Shown here one piece after another: positions 41,354 through 49,768 of a DNA stretch of 64,000 bases. The stretch is taken from NCBI GenBank assembly GCA_963530295.1, contig CAUSCF010000003.1:1-64000 (forward strand), given 5' to 3'. The stretch is from JABCPE02 sp963530295 (lineage in GTDB: Bacteria; Bacteroidota; Bacteroidia; Flavobacteriales; Weeksellaceae). The position numbers were made by a program, and so were the translations under genes. The notes under the pieces are model-generated. The model saw only the letters and a program-made list of their open reading frames with translations, did no database searches and had not been told where the DNA came from. Position 1 is the stretch's first letter; each line of letters starts with the position of its first letter.

Positions 41354-41370
41354 AAATAATCTGAAAACCG

Positions 41371-41378
41371 CAAAGGTA
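41371..41378 (-). promoter_or_regulatory. -7 element (TACCTTTG) of mtaB
   Basis: Matches TAnnTTTG on the minus strand, 17 bases before the ATG at 41353. Confidence 0.5.
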
Positions 41379-41384
41379 TGAAAT

Positions 41385-42125
41385 TTATCTAATATTGTAG
41401 GAGAGCTTCATGGTGATGTTGGCTGTCTTCTTTTTAGAAGAAGTATTGAACGAGCCTCCCCAAGAATAGTCCTCTGAAGAATTCTGCGCAATAATCTGGA
41501 AAACACCCATTTCAGATTTTTTCAAATCACCGAGTTTTGCTCCTGCGTTTTCTGCGATTTTTTCGGCACGAAGTTTTGCGTCTTTGGTGGCTTCAGCTAT
41601 CATTTTTAGTTTTAGCTCGGCTAATTTAGTATAGTAATATTCTGGCTGATCAGAATACAGCTCTACACCAGAATTGATAAGCTCTGTAACTTGGCGTGAG
41701 ATGTTCTCTATTTTTTCCACTTCTTTGCTCTCCACCTGTACATTCTGTTTCAGAGTATATCCTGTAAACACTTCCGAACGAACATTCTGATACTCATCAT
41801 AGGTTCTATCAAAATCTTTAGAAATTCCTACCGAAGAAAACACGATTTCTTTTTCTTTCACACCTTTAGACAACAGATAATTTTTGAGTGCCTCTCTGTC
41901 TTTTTCCAGCGAAGCATAGGCGCTTTTCAAATCTGCACTTTTCTTTGTAAAAGAACTATTCCATACGATAAGGTCAGACTCAAAGTCCTTGCTCCCAAGC
42001 CCTGTAACATTGATAGTGTCATTATTTGAGTTTCTATTTTTAAAAGCATTTGCCGCCAAAAAAGTAGAAAAAACTATTGCTGCTGAAATGACAATCAGCC
42101 CAATATGATTTTTTATTTTGTCCAT
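41385..42125 (-). CDS. SIMPL-domain (DUF541) protein
   Basis: The 246-residue protein has one N-terminal membrane segment (about 8-27) that may act as a signal anchor, followed by a SIMPL/DUF541 domain: DTINVTGLGSKDFESDLIVW, DREALKNYLLSKGVKEKEI and DAKLRAEKIAENAGAKLGDL. The family is periplasmic or membrane-bound and linked to envelope or oxidative stress in other bacteria; the molecular role is unclear. Single gene. Confidence 0.88.
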   Translation of the reverse strand: MDKIKNHIGLIVISAAIVFSTFLAANAFKNRNSNNDTINVTGLGSKDFESDLIVWNSSFTKKSADLKSAYASLEKDREALKNYLLSKGVKEKEIVFSSVGISKDFDRTYDEYQNVRSEVFTGYTLKQNVQVESKEVEKIENISRQVTELINSGVELYSDQPEYYYTKLAELKLKMIAEATKDAKLRAEKIAENAGAKLGDLKKSEMGVFQIIAQNSSEDYSWGGSFNTSSKKKTANITMKLSYNIR

Positions 42126-42202
42126 AATTATAATTTTTTACATTTTATAAAGTTACAAATATTTTTTTGATACAAAATATTTTTCTATCTAAAAAATATG
42201 TA

Positions 42203-42210
42203 TATCTTTG
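42203..42210 (+). promoter_or_regulatory. -7 element (TATCTTTG) of the outer-membrane protein gene
   Basis: Exact consensus match, 32 bases before the ATG at 42243. Confidence 0.6.
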
Positions 42211-42242
42211 TCCCTGTTTTAAAAATTTAAATTTTATTTTTT

Positions 42243-42755
42243 ATGAAAAAGATTTTAGCATGTGCATCTTTATTTTTTGCTGTAGTTACAGCATCTGCAC
42301 AAGGAACTTTAGAAGAAAACAATGTACAAATTAACGCTGGTGTAGGGATTTCTAGCTGGGGGATTCCTGTAGTAGTAGGTGTAGATTATGGAGTTGCAAG
42401 AGACTTTACTATTGGAGCAGAAGCTTCTTATCGTTCTAAAAAGGAATCTTGGGCTTATGGAGAATGGAAACACACAGGTTTTAGTATTTCTGCTAATGGT
42501 AACTACCACTTCAACAGAATATTAAGACTCCCATCAGAATTTGATCTTTATGCGGGTCTTTCTGTAGGATACTATCACTGGACACACAAATATTCTGATG
42601 ATTCTATCGAGTATTCAGGAAGTGCTTTTTCTCCTTTTGGAATTGGCGCACAGATTGGTGGTCGTTACTTCTTCACTAAAAACTTCGGTATCAACCTAGA
42701 AGGTGGTGGTGGTAATGTTTCTGGTGGTAAAATTGGTATCACTTACAAATTCTAA
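42243..42755 (+). CDS. Small outer-membrane beta-barrel protein
   Basis: The 170-residue protein has a signal peptide (cut after about residue 19, TASAQ) and a chain of amphipathic beta strands ending in an aromatic residue (GKIGITYKF), typical of an 8-stranded barrel. Strand pattern: INAGVGISSWGIPVVVGVDYG, FTIGAEASYRS, FDLYAGLSVGYYHW. Probably an OmpW/OmpX-like envelope protein; no substrate can be given. Confidence 0.85.
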   Translation: MKKILACASLFFAVVTASAQGTLEENNVQINAGVGISSWGIPVVVGVDYGVARDFTIGAEASYRSKKESWAYGEWKHTGFSISANGNYHFNRILRLPSEFDLYAGLSVGYYHWTHKYSDDSIEYSGSAFSPFGIGAQIGGRYFFTKNFGINLEGGGGNVSGGKIGITYKF

Positions 42756-42774
42756 GAAAATAAAAAACCAACAT

Positions 42775-42802
42775 AAAGGAGATAGAAATTTCTATCTCCT
42801 TT
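42775..42802 (+). terminator. Terminator of the outer-membrane protein gene
   Basis: Perfect 28-base palindrome AAAGGAGATAGAAA / TTTCTATCTCCTTT followed by a T-run. Confidence 0.85.
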
Positions 42803-42855
42803 TTTAGTTATTTTATGAATTCTTTTTTTATTTTTAGACCCTAAAATCATAAATA

Positions 42856-44409
42856 ATGTCAAAAAAGGAAAAATTTATAGCAGAAACTACGCCTCGCTAC
42901 ACCGCAAAAGGGCATTTCTTTACCCTTGGAAAAGGAATTTTGGATGGAGAAGTCATCCCTGAAGTAGATGTAAACATTCCTCTACGAACCATCAATAGAC
43001 ACGGTCTCATCGCTGGAGCGACAGGAACAGGAAAAACCAAAACACTACAAGCCTTCGTAGAGCAGCTCTCCCACCATGGCATATCTTCTTTGGTAATGGA
43101 CATCAAGGGAGACCTTTCTGGAATAGCAGCCACAGGAGAAATGAACAGCCGTATCCAAGAAAGATATGAAAAAACCAAATTACCATACCAGCCACAGGCT
43201 TTCCCAGTGGAGCTAATGTCTCTCTCTGCTGAGAAAGGAGTAAAACTCAGAGCTACCGTTACTGAGTTTGGACCTGTGCTTTTAAGTAAAATTTTAGGGC
43301 TAAATGACACACAGACCAGCATCATGTCTATCGTTTTCAAATATTGTGATGACAAAGGTCTTCCTCTAATAGACTTAGAAGATTTGAAAAAAGTACTACA
43401 ATATGTAACTGATAATGAACAAGGTAAAAAAGAACTTACTGATGGATACGGCTCTATCGCTCCCGCATCATTAGGCGCTATTTTAAGGAGCATCGTGGCG
43501 CTGGAACAGCAGGGCGCTACACAAATCTTCGGAGAACCCAGCTTTGATGTTTTAGACTTGCTAAAAACCAGAAACGAAAAGGGTGTAGTAAATATCCTTC
43601 GTGTGGTGGACATTCAGAACAAACCTGCCCTGTTCTCTACTTTTATTTTATCTCTTTTTGCCGAAATATATTTGACCCTTCCAGAAGCAGGTGACTTGGA
43701 TAAACCTAAACTGGCTGTTTTCATAGATGAAGCTCACTTAATATTTAAAGACGCTCCGAAAGTGCTTTTAGAACAAATAGAAACAATGGTAAAACTTATC
43801 CGTTCCAAAGGTGTGGGTATTTATTTCATCACACAGGTGCCTAGCGATATTCCAGAATCTGTTTTGAGTCAGCTGGGACTAAAAATACAGCACGCCCTGA
43901 GAGGATTCACCGCAAAAGACAAAAAAGAAATCTCCAAAGCCGTAGAAAACTACCCTACGAGCGAGTTTTATAAAGCGAGTGAACTCATCCAGTCCCTTGG
44001 TATCGGAGAGGCTTTCGTGACAGCACTAGACGAAAAAGGAATCCCTACTCCGCTGGTTCACACTTATCTAATTTCACCAGAAAGTAGAATGGATATCTTA
44101 TCGCCAGAGGAGATTGATAATCTTGTAAATCAGTCTGAATTAGTAAGAAAATACAACCAAACCATTGATAAAGAATCTGCCTACGAAATCTTATTACGAA
44201 GAATGAACGAAGAGCAGGGAGATTCCGCAAATACAGAAACCAGTAAACCTCAGCAGAGCAAACCTGCCAAGGAAGAGCCTTCTATGTTTGAAAGCATCCT
44301 AGGAAGCCCTATGGTGCAGACTTTCGGGAAAACCCTAATGAGAGAGGGCGCAAAAGCCATCATGGGAATGATAGGACTGAAAAAGACCACCAAAGGTTCT
44401 AAAAAATAA
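42856..44409 (+). CDS. HerA/DUF853-family ATPase
   Basis: FtsK/HerA-type P-loop ATPase of 517 residues (E. coli YjgR type). Walker A GATGTGKTKT is at about 54-63, VMDIKGDLSG follows, Walker B is VFIDEAHLIF, and the sensor and arginine-finger region is ALRGFTAKDKK. The C-terminus has a Pro/Lys-rich linker and a short hydrophobic end. HerA relatives act in DNA processing; for the DUF853 branch the role is unsettled. No nuclease NurA neighbour, but an exonuclease gene follows with its own promoter. Confidence 0.9.
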   Translation: MSKKEKFIAETTPRYTAKGHFFTLGKGILDGEVIPEVDVNIPLRTINRHGLIAGATGTGKTKTLQAFVEQLSHHGISSLVMDIKGDLSGIAATGEMNSRIQERYEKTKLPYQPQAFPVELMSLSAEKGVKLRATVTEFGPVLLSKILGLNDTQTSIMSIVFKYCDDKGLPLIDLEDLKKVLQYVTDNEQGKKELTDGYGSIAPASLGAILRSIVALEQQGATQIFGEPSFDVLDLLKTRNEKGVVNILRVVDIQNKPALFSTFILSLFAEIYLTLPEAGDLDKPKLAVFIDEAHLIFKDAPKVLLEQIETMVKLIRSKGVGIYFITQVPSDIPESVLSQLGLKIQHALRGFTAKDKKEISKAVENYPTSEFYKASELIQSLGIGEAFVTALDEKGIPTPLVHTYLISPESRMDILSPEEIDNLVNQSELVRKYNQTIDKESAYEILLRRMNEEQGDSANTETSKPQQSKPAKEEPSMFESILGSPMVQTFGKTLMREGAKAIMGMIGLKKTTKGSKK

Positions 44410-44420
44410 TTTTTTATTTA

Positions 44421-44447
44421 AAATTCCCTCCGAAGTGAAGGGAATTT
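44421..44447 (+). terminator. Probable terminator of the DUF853 gene
   Basis: Stem AAATTCCC / GGGAATTT with an 11-base loop; only a mixed A/T tract follows, so it is weaker than others here. Confidence 0.55.
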
Positions 44448-44502
44448 ATATTTAATCTATTAAGTAAAATTTAATAAAAATAAAGCAGACACTTTCCAAA
44501 CA

Positions 44503-44533
44503 TTGACCATTTAGCATTAAAACTTTATCTTTG
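44503..44533 (+). promoter_or_regulatory. Promoter of the exonuclease gene (TTG-N20-TATCTTTG)
   Basis: TTG at 44503-44505, then 20 bases, then TATCTTTG at 44526-44533. Both boxes match; the leader would be about 14 bases. Confidence 0.7.
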
Positions 44534-44552
44534 TAGCTTTGATTAAAGCAAA

Positions 44553-45776
44553 ATGTATTCGGTAATAGACATAGAAAGTAACGGCGCAGGATTCAGAGAA
44601 GAATGTATCATAGAGCTTGCCATTTTTGTTTATGATGGACATGAGGTGGTAGACCAGTTCATCACACTCATCAATCCCGAAGCCGAAATTACCCAATATG
44701 TCCAAAAACTCACCGGGATAACGCCTAAAATGGTCAAAAGAGCACCAAAATTCCATGAGATAGCGAAACGAGTGATAGAAATGACCGAAAACACCACTCT
44801 CGTGGGACACAATGTAGAGTTTGACTACCGTATGCTCCGCCAGTCTTTTCGAAGATTGGGATTTGATTTTAAAATCAATACCATAGACACCCTTCCATTA
44901 GCCAAAAAACTGATTCCCAATGTAGAAAGCTACTCGCTTGGGAGACTTTGTAAATCTGTGGGCATCCCGCTCTCAGATGCTCATCGTGCAGGAGGCGATG
45001 CCAGAGCGACATTGGATCTATTTAAACTTCTAATTTCAAAAGACACTGAAAACCAGATTATTCAACAGCATCAAGAAGAAACACAATCCAAACTCTATAT
45101 CAATAAAATCAACGAACTCACCGAAAATCTACCTTCCGAAAAAGGAATTTTCTACCTACAAGATAAAGCAGGAAAAATCATTTTCTGCGATTTCAGCGAC
45201 AATATTTACAAGTCTGCAAAGGGAATTTTAAACTCTAAATCCAAAAGAAACATTCAGTTTCAGAAAAATGTAGAGCAAATATACTACGAGTTCACTGGCA
45301 CGGACATCATCGCCCAGCTGATGCTGAAAGAAAAAAAAGTAAAAAGAAATACTTCTAAACCTTTCGCTATAAGATACAGCCCGCAGACAGGCTCTTTCTT
45401 CATTTCTTCATCTAAAAAGAATGTAAACGAAACAGATTTATTTAATTTCAAATATCCTTCTCAGGCAGAAAAAGTATTGGCTTTTCTACAAAAAGAAAAT
45501 TTAGATTATAAAACTTTGAAAAAGAAAATTTCCTTCGCTGGAAGGAATGAGCTATGGGTAGGGCAAGGGAGAAAACTCGGCGAGCATTCTTTTCTGGCTT
45601 TCAAAGGTGGAAAGTTTATCGGTTATGGTTTCTATGAACTCTACCATCAGACGCTCTCTTGGGAAAAAATTTTAAAACTTACCATTCCCGTTACCACACT
45701 TCCCAAAGAAATAAAAAACGAGATGCAGATAGCCTATCTCAAAGGAGAGTTTAAGGTTATCAAAATCAATTCGTAG
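44553..45776 (+). CDS. DnaQ-type 3'-5' exonuclease fused to a degenerate GIY-YIG domain
   Basis: N-terminal exonuclease (residues 1-165) with a complete DEDDh set: Asp6 and Glu8 (VIDIES), Asp91 (GHNVEFD), His144 and Asp149 (DAHRAGGDA). This is the proofreading fold of DNA polymerase III epsilon and RNase T. From about residue 195 a UvrC/Cho-like GIY-YIG region follows (EKGIFYLQDKAGKIIFCDF), but the Tyr, the YIG triad and the catalytic Arg and Glu positions look lost. About 150 more residues have no clear domain. A repair role is likely. Confidence 0.85.
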   Translation: MYSVIDIESNGAGFREECIIELAIFVYDGHEVVDQFITLINPEAEITQYVQKLTGITPKMVKRAPKFHEIAKRVIEMTENTTLVGHNVEFDYRMLRQSFRRLGFDFKINTIDTLPLAKKLIPNVESYSLGRLCKSVGIPLSDAHRAGGDARATLDLFKLLISKDTENQIIQQHQEETQSKLYINKINELTENLPSEKGIFYLQDKAGKIIFCDFSDNIYKSAKGILNSKSKRNIQFQKNVEQIYYEFTGTDIIAQLMLKEKKVKRNTSKPFAIRYSPQTGSFFISSSKKNVNETDLFNFKYPSQAEKVLAFLQKENLDYKTLKKKISFAGRNELWVGQGRKLGEHSFLAFKGGKFIGYGFYELYHQTLSWEKILKLTIPVTTLPKEIKNEMQIAYLKGEFKVIKINS

Positions 45777-46410
45777 ACTTATGGAGAATATCCAAAAACT
45801 CTATTTTAGGGATTTCCCTCGCTCCAAGGCTTTCCAAATGCTCCGTATAAACCTGACAATCTATGAGTTGGTATCGGTCAGCTTTTTTTTCTACAAACTG
45901 AATAAATCCTGCTTTACTGGCATTACTCACTTTGCTAAACATACTCTCGCCACAGAAAACATGCCCCATTTCCACTCCATAAAAACCTCCTACCAATTCC
46001 CCATTTTCCCAGACTTCTATGCTTTTGGCTTTTCCCTGCTGATTTAGTTCCGTGTATGCTTTTATCATTTCCTCCGAAATCCAAGTTCCATCCTGCCCTC
46101 TTCGTGAAATATTTGCACAGTTTCTCATCACTTCTTGGAAACATTTATTTTCTGTGAAAACAAATTTGCCATCTCTCAGGATTTTTCGCATGGATTTAGA
46201 AATTTTCAGCTCTTCTGGAAAAAGCACAAACCGAGGATCTGGACTCCACCAGAAAATCTCATCACCTTCATTAAACCACGGAAAAATCCCCAAAGAATAA
46301 GCCAAAATCAACCGCCAAGCAGACAAATCTCCTCCTACGGCAACTATCTCACTTTCGGGATGATATTTGTACGGGTCTGGAAACCAAATTTCCGAATCTA
46401 ATTGATACAT
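45766..46410 (-). CDS. aat: Leucyl/phenylalanyl-tRNA--protein transferase
   Basis: Transfers Leu or Phe from aminoacyl-tRNA to protein N-termini with Arg or Lys, marking them for ClpS-ClpA/C degradation. The 214-residue protein has IWFPDPYKYHPESEIVAVGGDL, SYSLGIFPWFNEGDEIFWWSPDPR and the catalytic-region GELVGGFYGVEMGHVFCGESMF. Its 3' end overlaps the convergent exonuclease gene by 11 bases. Confidence 0.95.
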   Translation of the reverse strand: MYQLDSEIWFPDPYKYHPESEIVAVGGDLSAWRLILAYSLGIFPWFNEGDEIFWWSPDPRFVLFPEELKISKSMRKILRDGKFVFTENKCFQEVMRNCANISRRGQDGTWISEEMIKAYTELNQQGKAKSIEVWENGELVGGFYGVEMGHVFCGESMFSKVSNASKAGFIQFVEKKADRYQLIDCQVYTEHLESLGAREIPKIEFLDILHKSTN

Positions 46411-46425
46411 TTATTAAAATTTAAA

Positions 46426-46449
46426 AAATCCTACTAAACAGCAGGATTT
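46426..46449 (-). terminator. Terminator of the DUF3127 gene
   Basis: Stem AAATCCT / AGGATTT with a 10-base loop; T-run on the minus strand before the aat start. Confidence 0.7.
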
Positions 46450-46469
46450 ATTTTATAATAAGATTTTAT

Positions 46470-46850
46470 TTAAAATGGTAAATCATCATCCGACTCTTCG
46501 TCAAACGGATTGTCATTCACTGCAGAAGATTGTGGTGTTGCAGGCGCTGTGTATGCAGGCTCATCAAAGCTGCTTCCATCCGTTTTTTCCAATCTCCATG
46601 CTGTGATAGAGTTAAAATACTTTACCTGTCCCTCTGGATTTGTCCATTCTCTTCCTCTGATATTGATTCCTACCTTTACTTTATCTCCTTCTGACACTTG
46701 GTCCAAAAGTGATATTTTTTCAGATAAAAACTCTATACTGATGGGCTGCGGATATTGTTCCTCTGTAAGTAGCACCATCTCTCTTTTCTGAAAACCGCTT
46801 GGAAAAGTTTGAGTTTCAAATACTTTCTTCACTGTTCCTTGTAATTCCAT
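46470..46850 (-). CDS. DUF3127 protein with SSB-like acidic C-terminal tip
   Basis: The 126-residue protein has an N-terminal OB-type beta domain (LQGTVKKVFETQTFPSGFQKREMVL; GDKVKVGINIRGREW; YFNSITAWRLEK), a disordered Ser/Thr/Pro/Ala linker and the tail EESDDDLPF. The tail matches the DDDIPF tip by which SSB recruits repair and replication proteins. Family function is not established; single-strand binding is an inference from the fold and tail. Single gene beside the tRNA cluster. Confidence 0.85.
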   Translation of the reverse strand: MELQGTVKKVFETQTFPSGFQKREMVLLTEEQYPQPISIEFLSEKISLLDQVSEGDKVKVGINIRGREWTNPEGQVKYFNSITAWRLEKTDGSSFDEPAYTAPATPQSSAVNDNPFDEESDDDLPF

Positions 46851-46924
46851 AGAAATATAAATTTTAGCTGGTAAAGTTAAAAAACTCTTTTAAAAGGAAA
46901 AAATAAAAAAATATATATTTATAC

Positions 46925-46954
46925 TTGCAGATTAAAAATAAGTTTGTATATTTG
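46925..46954 (+). promoter_or_regulatory. Promoter of the tRNA cluster (TTG-N19-TATATTTG)
   Basis: TTG at 46925-46927 and TATATTTG at 46947-46954, spaced 19 bases. The first mature tRNA begins 34 bases further on. Confidence 0.7.
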
Positions 46955-46988
46955 CAATCACAAAAGAACAAAGTAGTTCATTTTTTCC

Positions 46989-47070
46989 GCGGATGTGGTG
47001 TAATTGGTAGCCACGCCAGACTTAGGATCTGGTGCCGAGAGGCGTGGGGGTTCGAGTCCCTTCATCCGCA
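46989..47070 (+). tRNA. tRNA-Leu (anticodon UAG)
   Basis: Cloverleaf with acceptor GCGGATG / CATCCGC, anticodon arm CCAGA-CTTAGGA-TCTGG (UAG), a long variable arm as in class II tRNAs, and T-loop GGTTCGAGTCC. The 3' CCA is not encoded. Confidence 0.95.
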
Positions 47071-47075
47071 CAGTT

Positions 47076-47151
47076 GCGAAAATAGCTCAGTTGGTAGAGC
47101 ACAACCTTGCCAAGGTTGGGGTCGCGGGTTCGAATCCCGTTTTTCGCTCCA
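47076..47151 (+). tRNA. tRNA-Gly (anticodon GCC)
   Basis: Acceptor GCGAAAA / TTTTCGC, D-arm AGCTCAGTTGGTAGAGC, anticodon arm CAACC-TTGCCAA-GGTTG (GCC), T-loop GGTTCGAATCC. The CCA end is encoded, unlike in the two tRNA-Leu genes beside it. Confidence 0.95.
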
Positions 47152-47157
47152 TTCCAT

Positions 47158-47241
47158 ACCCTGGTGGTGGAACTGGTAGACACGCAGGACTTAAAATCCT
47201 GTGCCTCCTTTGGCGTGCGGGTTCAAGTCCCGCCTGGGGTA
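47158..47241 (+). tRNA. tRNA-Leu (anticodon UAA)
   Basis: Acceptor ACCCTGG / CTGGGGT (with G-U pairs), anticodon arm CAGGA-CTTAAAA-TCCTG (UAA), long variable arm and T-loop GGTTCAAGTCC. The 3' CCA is not encoded. Third gene of the tRNA cluster. Confidence 0.93.
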
Positions 47242-47245
47242 CTCT

Positions 47246-47285
47246 AAAACCTTGATAATCCACTGATTGCCAAGGTTTTTTCTTT
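47246..47285 (+). terminator. Terminator of the tRNA cluster
   Basis: Stem AAAACCTTG / CAAGGTTTT with a 16-base loop and a T-run. Confidence 0.75.
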
Positions 47286-47359
47286 TTTATAACTTTCACT
47301 CTTATTAAATTTTATTTCACTTTAAAAATAGTTTTAAAATTAATTTTCTCATAAAAATA

Positions 47360-47397
47360 AATAAAGCCAATCTTTGTAATTAAAGATTGGCTTTATT
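47360..47397 (-). terminator. Terminator after the bacilliredoxin gene
   Basis: Stem AATAAAGCCAATCTTT / AAAGATTGGCTTTATT with loop GTAATT; closes the acpP-to-bacilliredoxin transcript. Confidence 0.8.
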
Positions 47398-47418
47398 CTT
47401 TACCTAAAAAGTATCTTT

Positions 47419-47829
47419 TTAGCAGAACTCTTCATAAGCTGCTTGCAAATTAGCAGCGATAGCTCCTGCTGGATGTCCTTCTATATGGTGTCTTTCTATC
47501 ATATGAACAAGCTCACCATCTTTGAACAAAGCAATAGATGGAGAAGACGGTGGGAATGGTGCCATGTGCTTTCTCGCTTCTGCTACAGCTTCCGTATCAA
47601 ATCCCGCAAAAGCAGTCACCAAATGGTCTGGTTTCTTGTCTCCTGTAAGAGAATAAAGCACCCCTGGTCTCGCTGCTCCAGCAGAGCAACCACACACGGA
47701 GTTAATAACCAACAATGTTGTCCCTTTCTGCCCAAGTGCTTCTACAACCTGCTCTGGCGTTGTAAGGTCTTTAAAACCATTTTCTGTAAGTTCTTCCTTC
47801 ATAGGAATTACTAATTCTTCTGGATACAT
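47419..47829 (-). CDS. Bacilliredoxin (BrxA/BrxB, YphP/YqiW family)
   Basis: Thioredoxin-fold oxidoreductase of 136 residues with the CGC active site (VCGCSAG, Cys46 and Cys48), typical of bacilliredoxins. In Firmicutes these remove bacillithiol from oxidised proteins, and bacillithiol is also reported from some Bacteroidota. It starts 36 bases after the pyk stop and is probably the last gene of the acpP operon. Confidence 0.9.
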   Translation of the reverse strand: MYPEELVIPMKEELTENGFKDLTTPEQVVEALGQKGTTLLVINSVCGCSAGAARPGVLYSLTGDKKPDHLVTAFAGFDTEAVAEARKHMAPFPPSSPSIALFKDGELVHMIERHHIEGHPAGAIAANLQAAYEEFC

Positions 47830-47865
47830 AATTTTATTTTTATCAATTTTGGATTAAACAATATT

Positions 47866-49314
47866 TTAAATAGTTGAAAGTCTTAATGTATTAGTTTTTC
47901 CGCTTTCATATACAGGCATCGCATTTAGATTTACCACGAAATCTCCTTGCTTCACAAAACCGTAATTACTTGCCAGCATATTCACTTGGATAACCGTTTC
48001 ATCGGTAGATTTCTGCATGTCATAATAGAACGCTCTAACTCCCCAAAGAAGGTTAAGCTTCGCTAAAACCCTTCTGTCTGAACAGAATACAATGATGTGA
48101 GCATGAGGTCTATGAGCCGAAATCTGGAACGCTGTATAGCCTGAATTGGTAAGCGTGATGATACCTTTTGCATTGGCTTTTTTAGCGATTCTCACTGCAG
48201 AATAGCAGACCATATCTGTGATGTAGCGGTCTTCGTCCTCAGTTTGTATTTTTTCAATCGGCTTGTTGCTGCTCATATAGAGTTTGTCTTTTTCGATATT
48301 GCTCACGATTTTAGCCATGTTTTTAATCACATCTACAGGATATTTCCCCACAGAAGTTTCACCAGAAAGCATCACAGCATCTGCACCATCCAGCACGGAG
48401 TTGGCCACATCATTCACCTCTGCACGAGTCGGTGTCAGGCTGTTTATCATGGTTTCCATCATTTGTGTAGCGATGATTACAGGTCTGGCGTGATTTCTTG
48501 CTGCTTCTACTAGCTTTTTCTGAACCACAGGAACTTCCTCCATAGGAATTTCCACTCCTAAATCTCCTCTGGCTACCATGATTCCATCACATTCTCTTAG
48601 GATTTCATCCATATTTTCCACGCCTTCAGGTTTTTCTATTTTGGCAATAATAGGAGTATTCTGCTTTCCATTGGTATGATTTTGAATCAAATCTTTCAGG
48701 TCCTTGATATCCTGTGCGTGTCTCACAAAAGAAAGCGCAATCCAGTCAAACTCATTATCCAGCATAAATTTAGCATCCTCTATGTCCTTTTCTGTAAGGG
48801 CAGGAAGCGAAATCGCTGTATTAGGAAGGTTTACTCCTTTTTTAGAGCTGAGCGGACCGCCTTGTATTGCTTTTGCTTTTACAATATCTTTTTGATTGGT
48901 TTCTATAACTTCAAAAACCAATTTACCATCATCTATCAGAATTCTCTCGCCTACTTTTACATCTTTCGCAAATCTTTCGTAGGTCATATACACTCTAGAT
49001 GCATCGCCTTCCACATTTTCATTGGTGAAAGTAAGAATGTCCCCTGGGTTGATAAAAGAACCTTCTTTCACAACACCCACACGGAGCTTAGGCCCTTGTA
49101 AATCCCCTAGAATAGCTGTATTAAAGCCGTATTCTTCATTGATAGAACGGATAAGTTCCACATTTTTCTTCACCAAGTCATAGTCGGCGTGAGAAAAATT
49201 AATTCTAAACACATCCACTCCTTCTTTTATCATTTCTATCATGGTCTCTCTGCTAGAAGATGCAGGTCCCAATGTCGCTATTATCTTGGTTTTTTTCAAA
49301 TCTCTATTTATCAT
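47866..49314 (-). CDS. pyk: Pyruvate kinase
   Basis: Glycolytic enzyme converting phosphoenolpyruvate and ADP to pyruvate and ATP. The 482-residue protein has KIIATLGPASSSRETM at the start, RINFSHADYD, the catalytic IIAKIEKPEGVENMDEI, MVARGDLGVEIP and the MSGETSVGKYP region, with a C-terminal regulatory domain. Overlaps the upstream IPExxxVDY gene by 11 bases. Confidence 0.96.
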   Translation of the reverse strand: MINRDLKKTKIIATLGPASSSRETMIEMIKEGVDVFRINFSHADYDLVKKNVELIRSINEEYGFNTAILGDLQGPKLRVGVVKEGSFINPGDILTFTNENVEGDASRVYMTYERFAKDVKVGERILIDDGKLVFEVIETNQKDIVKAKAIQGGPLSSKKGVNLPNTAISLPALTEKDIEDAKFMLDNEFDWIALSFVRHAQDIKDLKDLIQNHTNGKQNTPIIAKIEKPEGVENMDEILRECDGIMVARGDLGVEIPMEEVPVVQKKLVEAARNHARPVIIATQMMETMINSLTPTRAEVNDVANSVLDGADAVMLSGETSVGKYPVDVIKNMAKIVSNIEKDKLYMSSNKPIEKIQTEDEDRYITDMVCYSAVRIAKKANAKGIITLTNSGYTAFQISAHRPHAHIIVFCSDRRVLAKLNLLWGVRAFYYDMQKSTDETVIQVNMLASNYGFVKQGDFVVNLNAMPVYESGKTNTLRLSTI

Positions 49315-49768
49315 AAAATATTATTTGGTATAGTTCATGTTCTGAAGACAGCTGGTATTCTTCTATGGAATCCACCCAATCCTGAGGGAAATTTATGTTA
49401 GAAAAATCCTCCCAACCGTCTTTTGAAAAGATTATATAATCTACTTCTTTATCTATAAAATATTTTTCTTCGTCTCCCTGCTGGAAAAGTTCATTTGGAC
49501 TTGTTTGTTTTGTTTCAGACCAAAAAGACTTGTTAGCAAAGATAGTAAATTTAGCCTGTGTAATTTCATCATAAGTTTCAAACTTTGGAAACTTATAATG
49601 TCTAAAATAATCCTCCGCTATTAAGTCATTGGCTCTATAAAAATTAAACAAATTGAGTTGATTTACCTTGAAAAACAGCTCGTGATGAGATATTTGTTGT
49701 TTCAATTTTATCAACCCTATTAGAATTTCTTCTTCTTCAAAATCAAGGAAAATTTTATTATTTTTCAA
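49304..49768 (-). CDS. IPExxxVDY-family protein
   Basis: Small acidic soluble protein of 154 residues from a family restricted, as far as I know, to Bacteroidota. Near the C-terminus FIDKEVDYIIF corresponds to the family's IPExxxVDY motif (degenerate first half here). It lies between rnc and pyk, its standard place, overlapping each by 11 bases, so translation of all three is linked. Function unknown. Confidence 0.85.
   Translation of the reverse strand: MKNNKIFLDFEEEEILIGLIKLKQQISHHELFFKVNQLNLFNFYRANDLIAEDYFRHYKFPKFETYDEITQAKFTIFANKSFWSETKQTSPNELFQQGDEEKYFIDKEVDYIIFSKDGWEDFSNINFPQDWVDSIEEYQLSSEHELYQIIFYDK

Noticed and set aside
46925..47299. Open reading frames across the tRNA cluster
   Set aside because: They are by-products of the tRNA sequences; three clear cloverleaves occupy the region.
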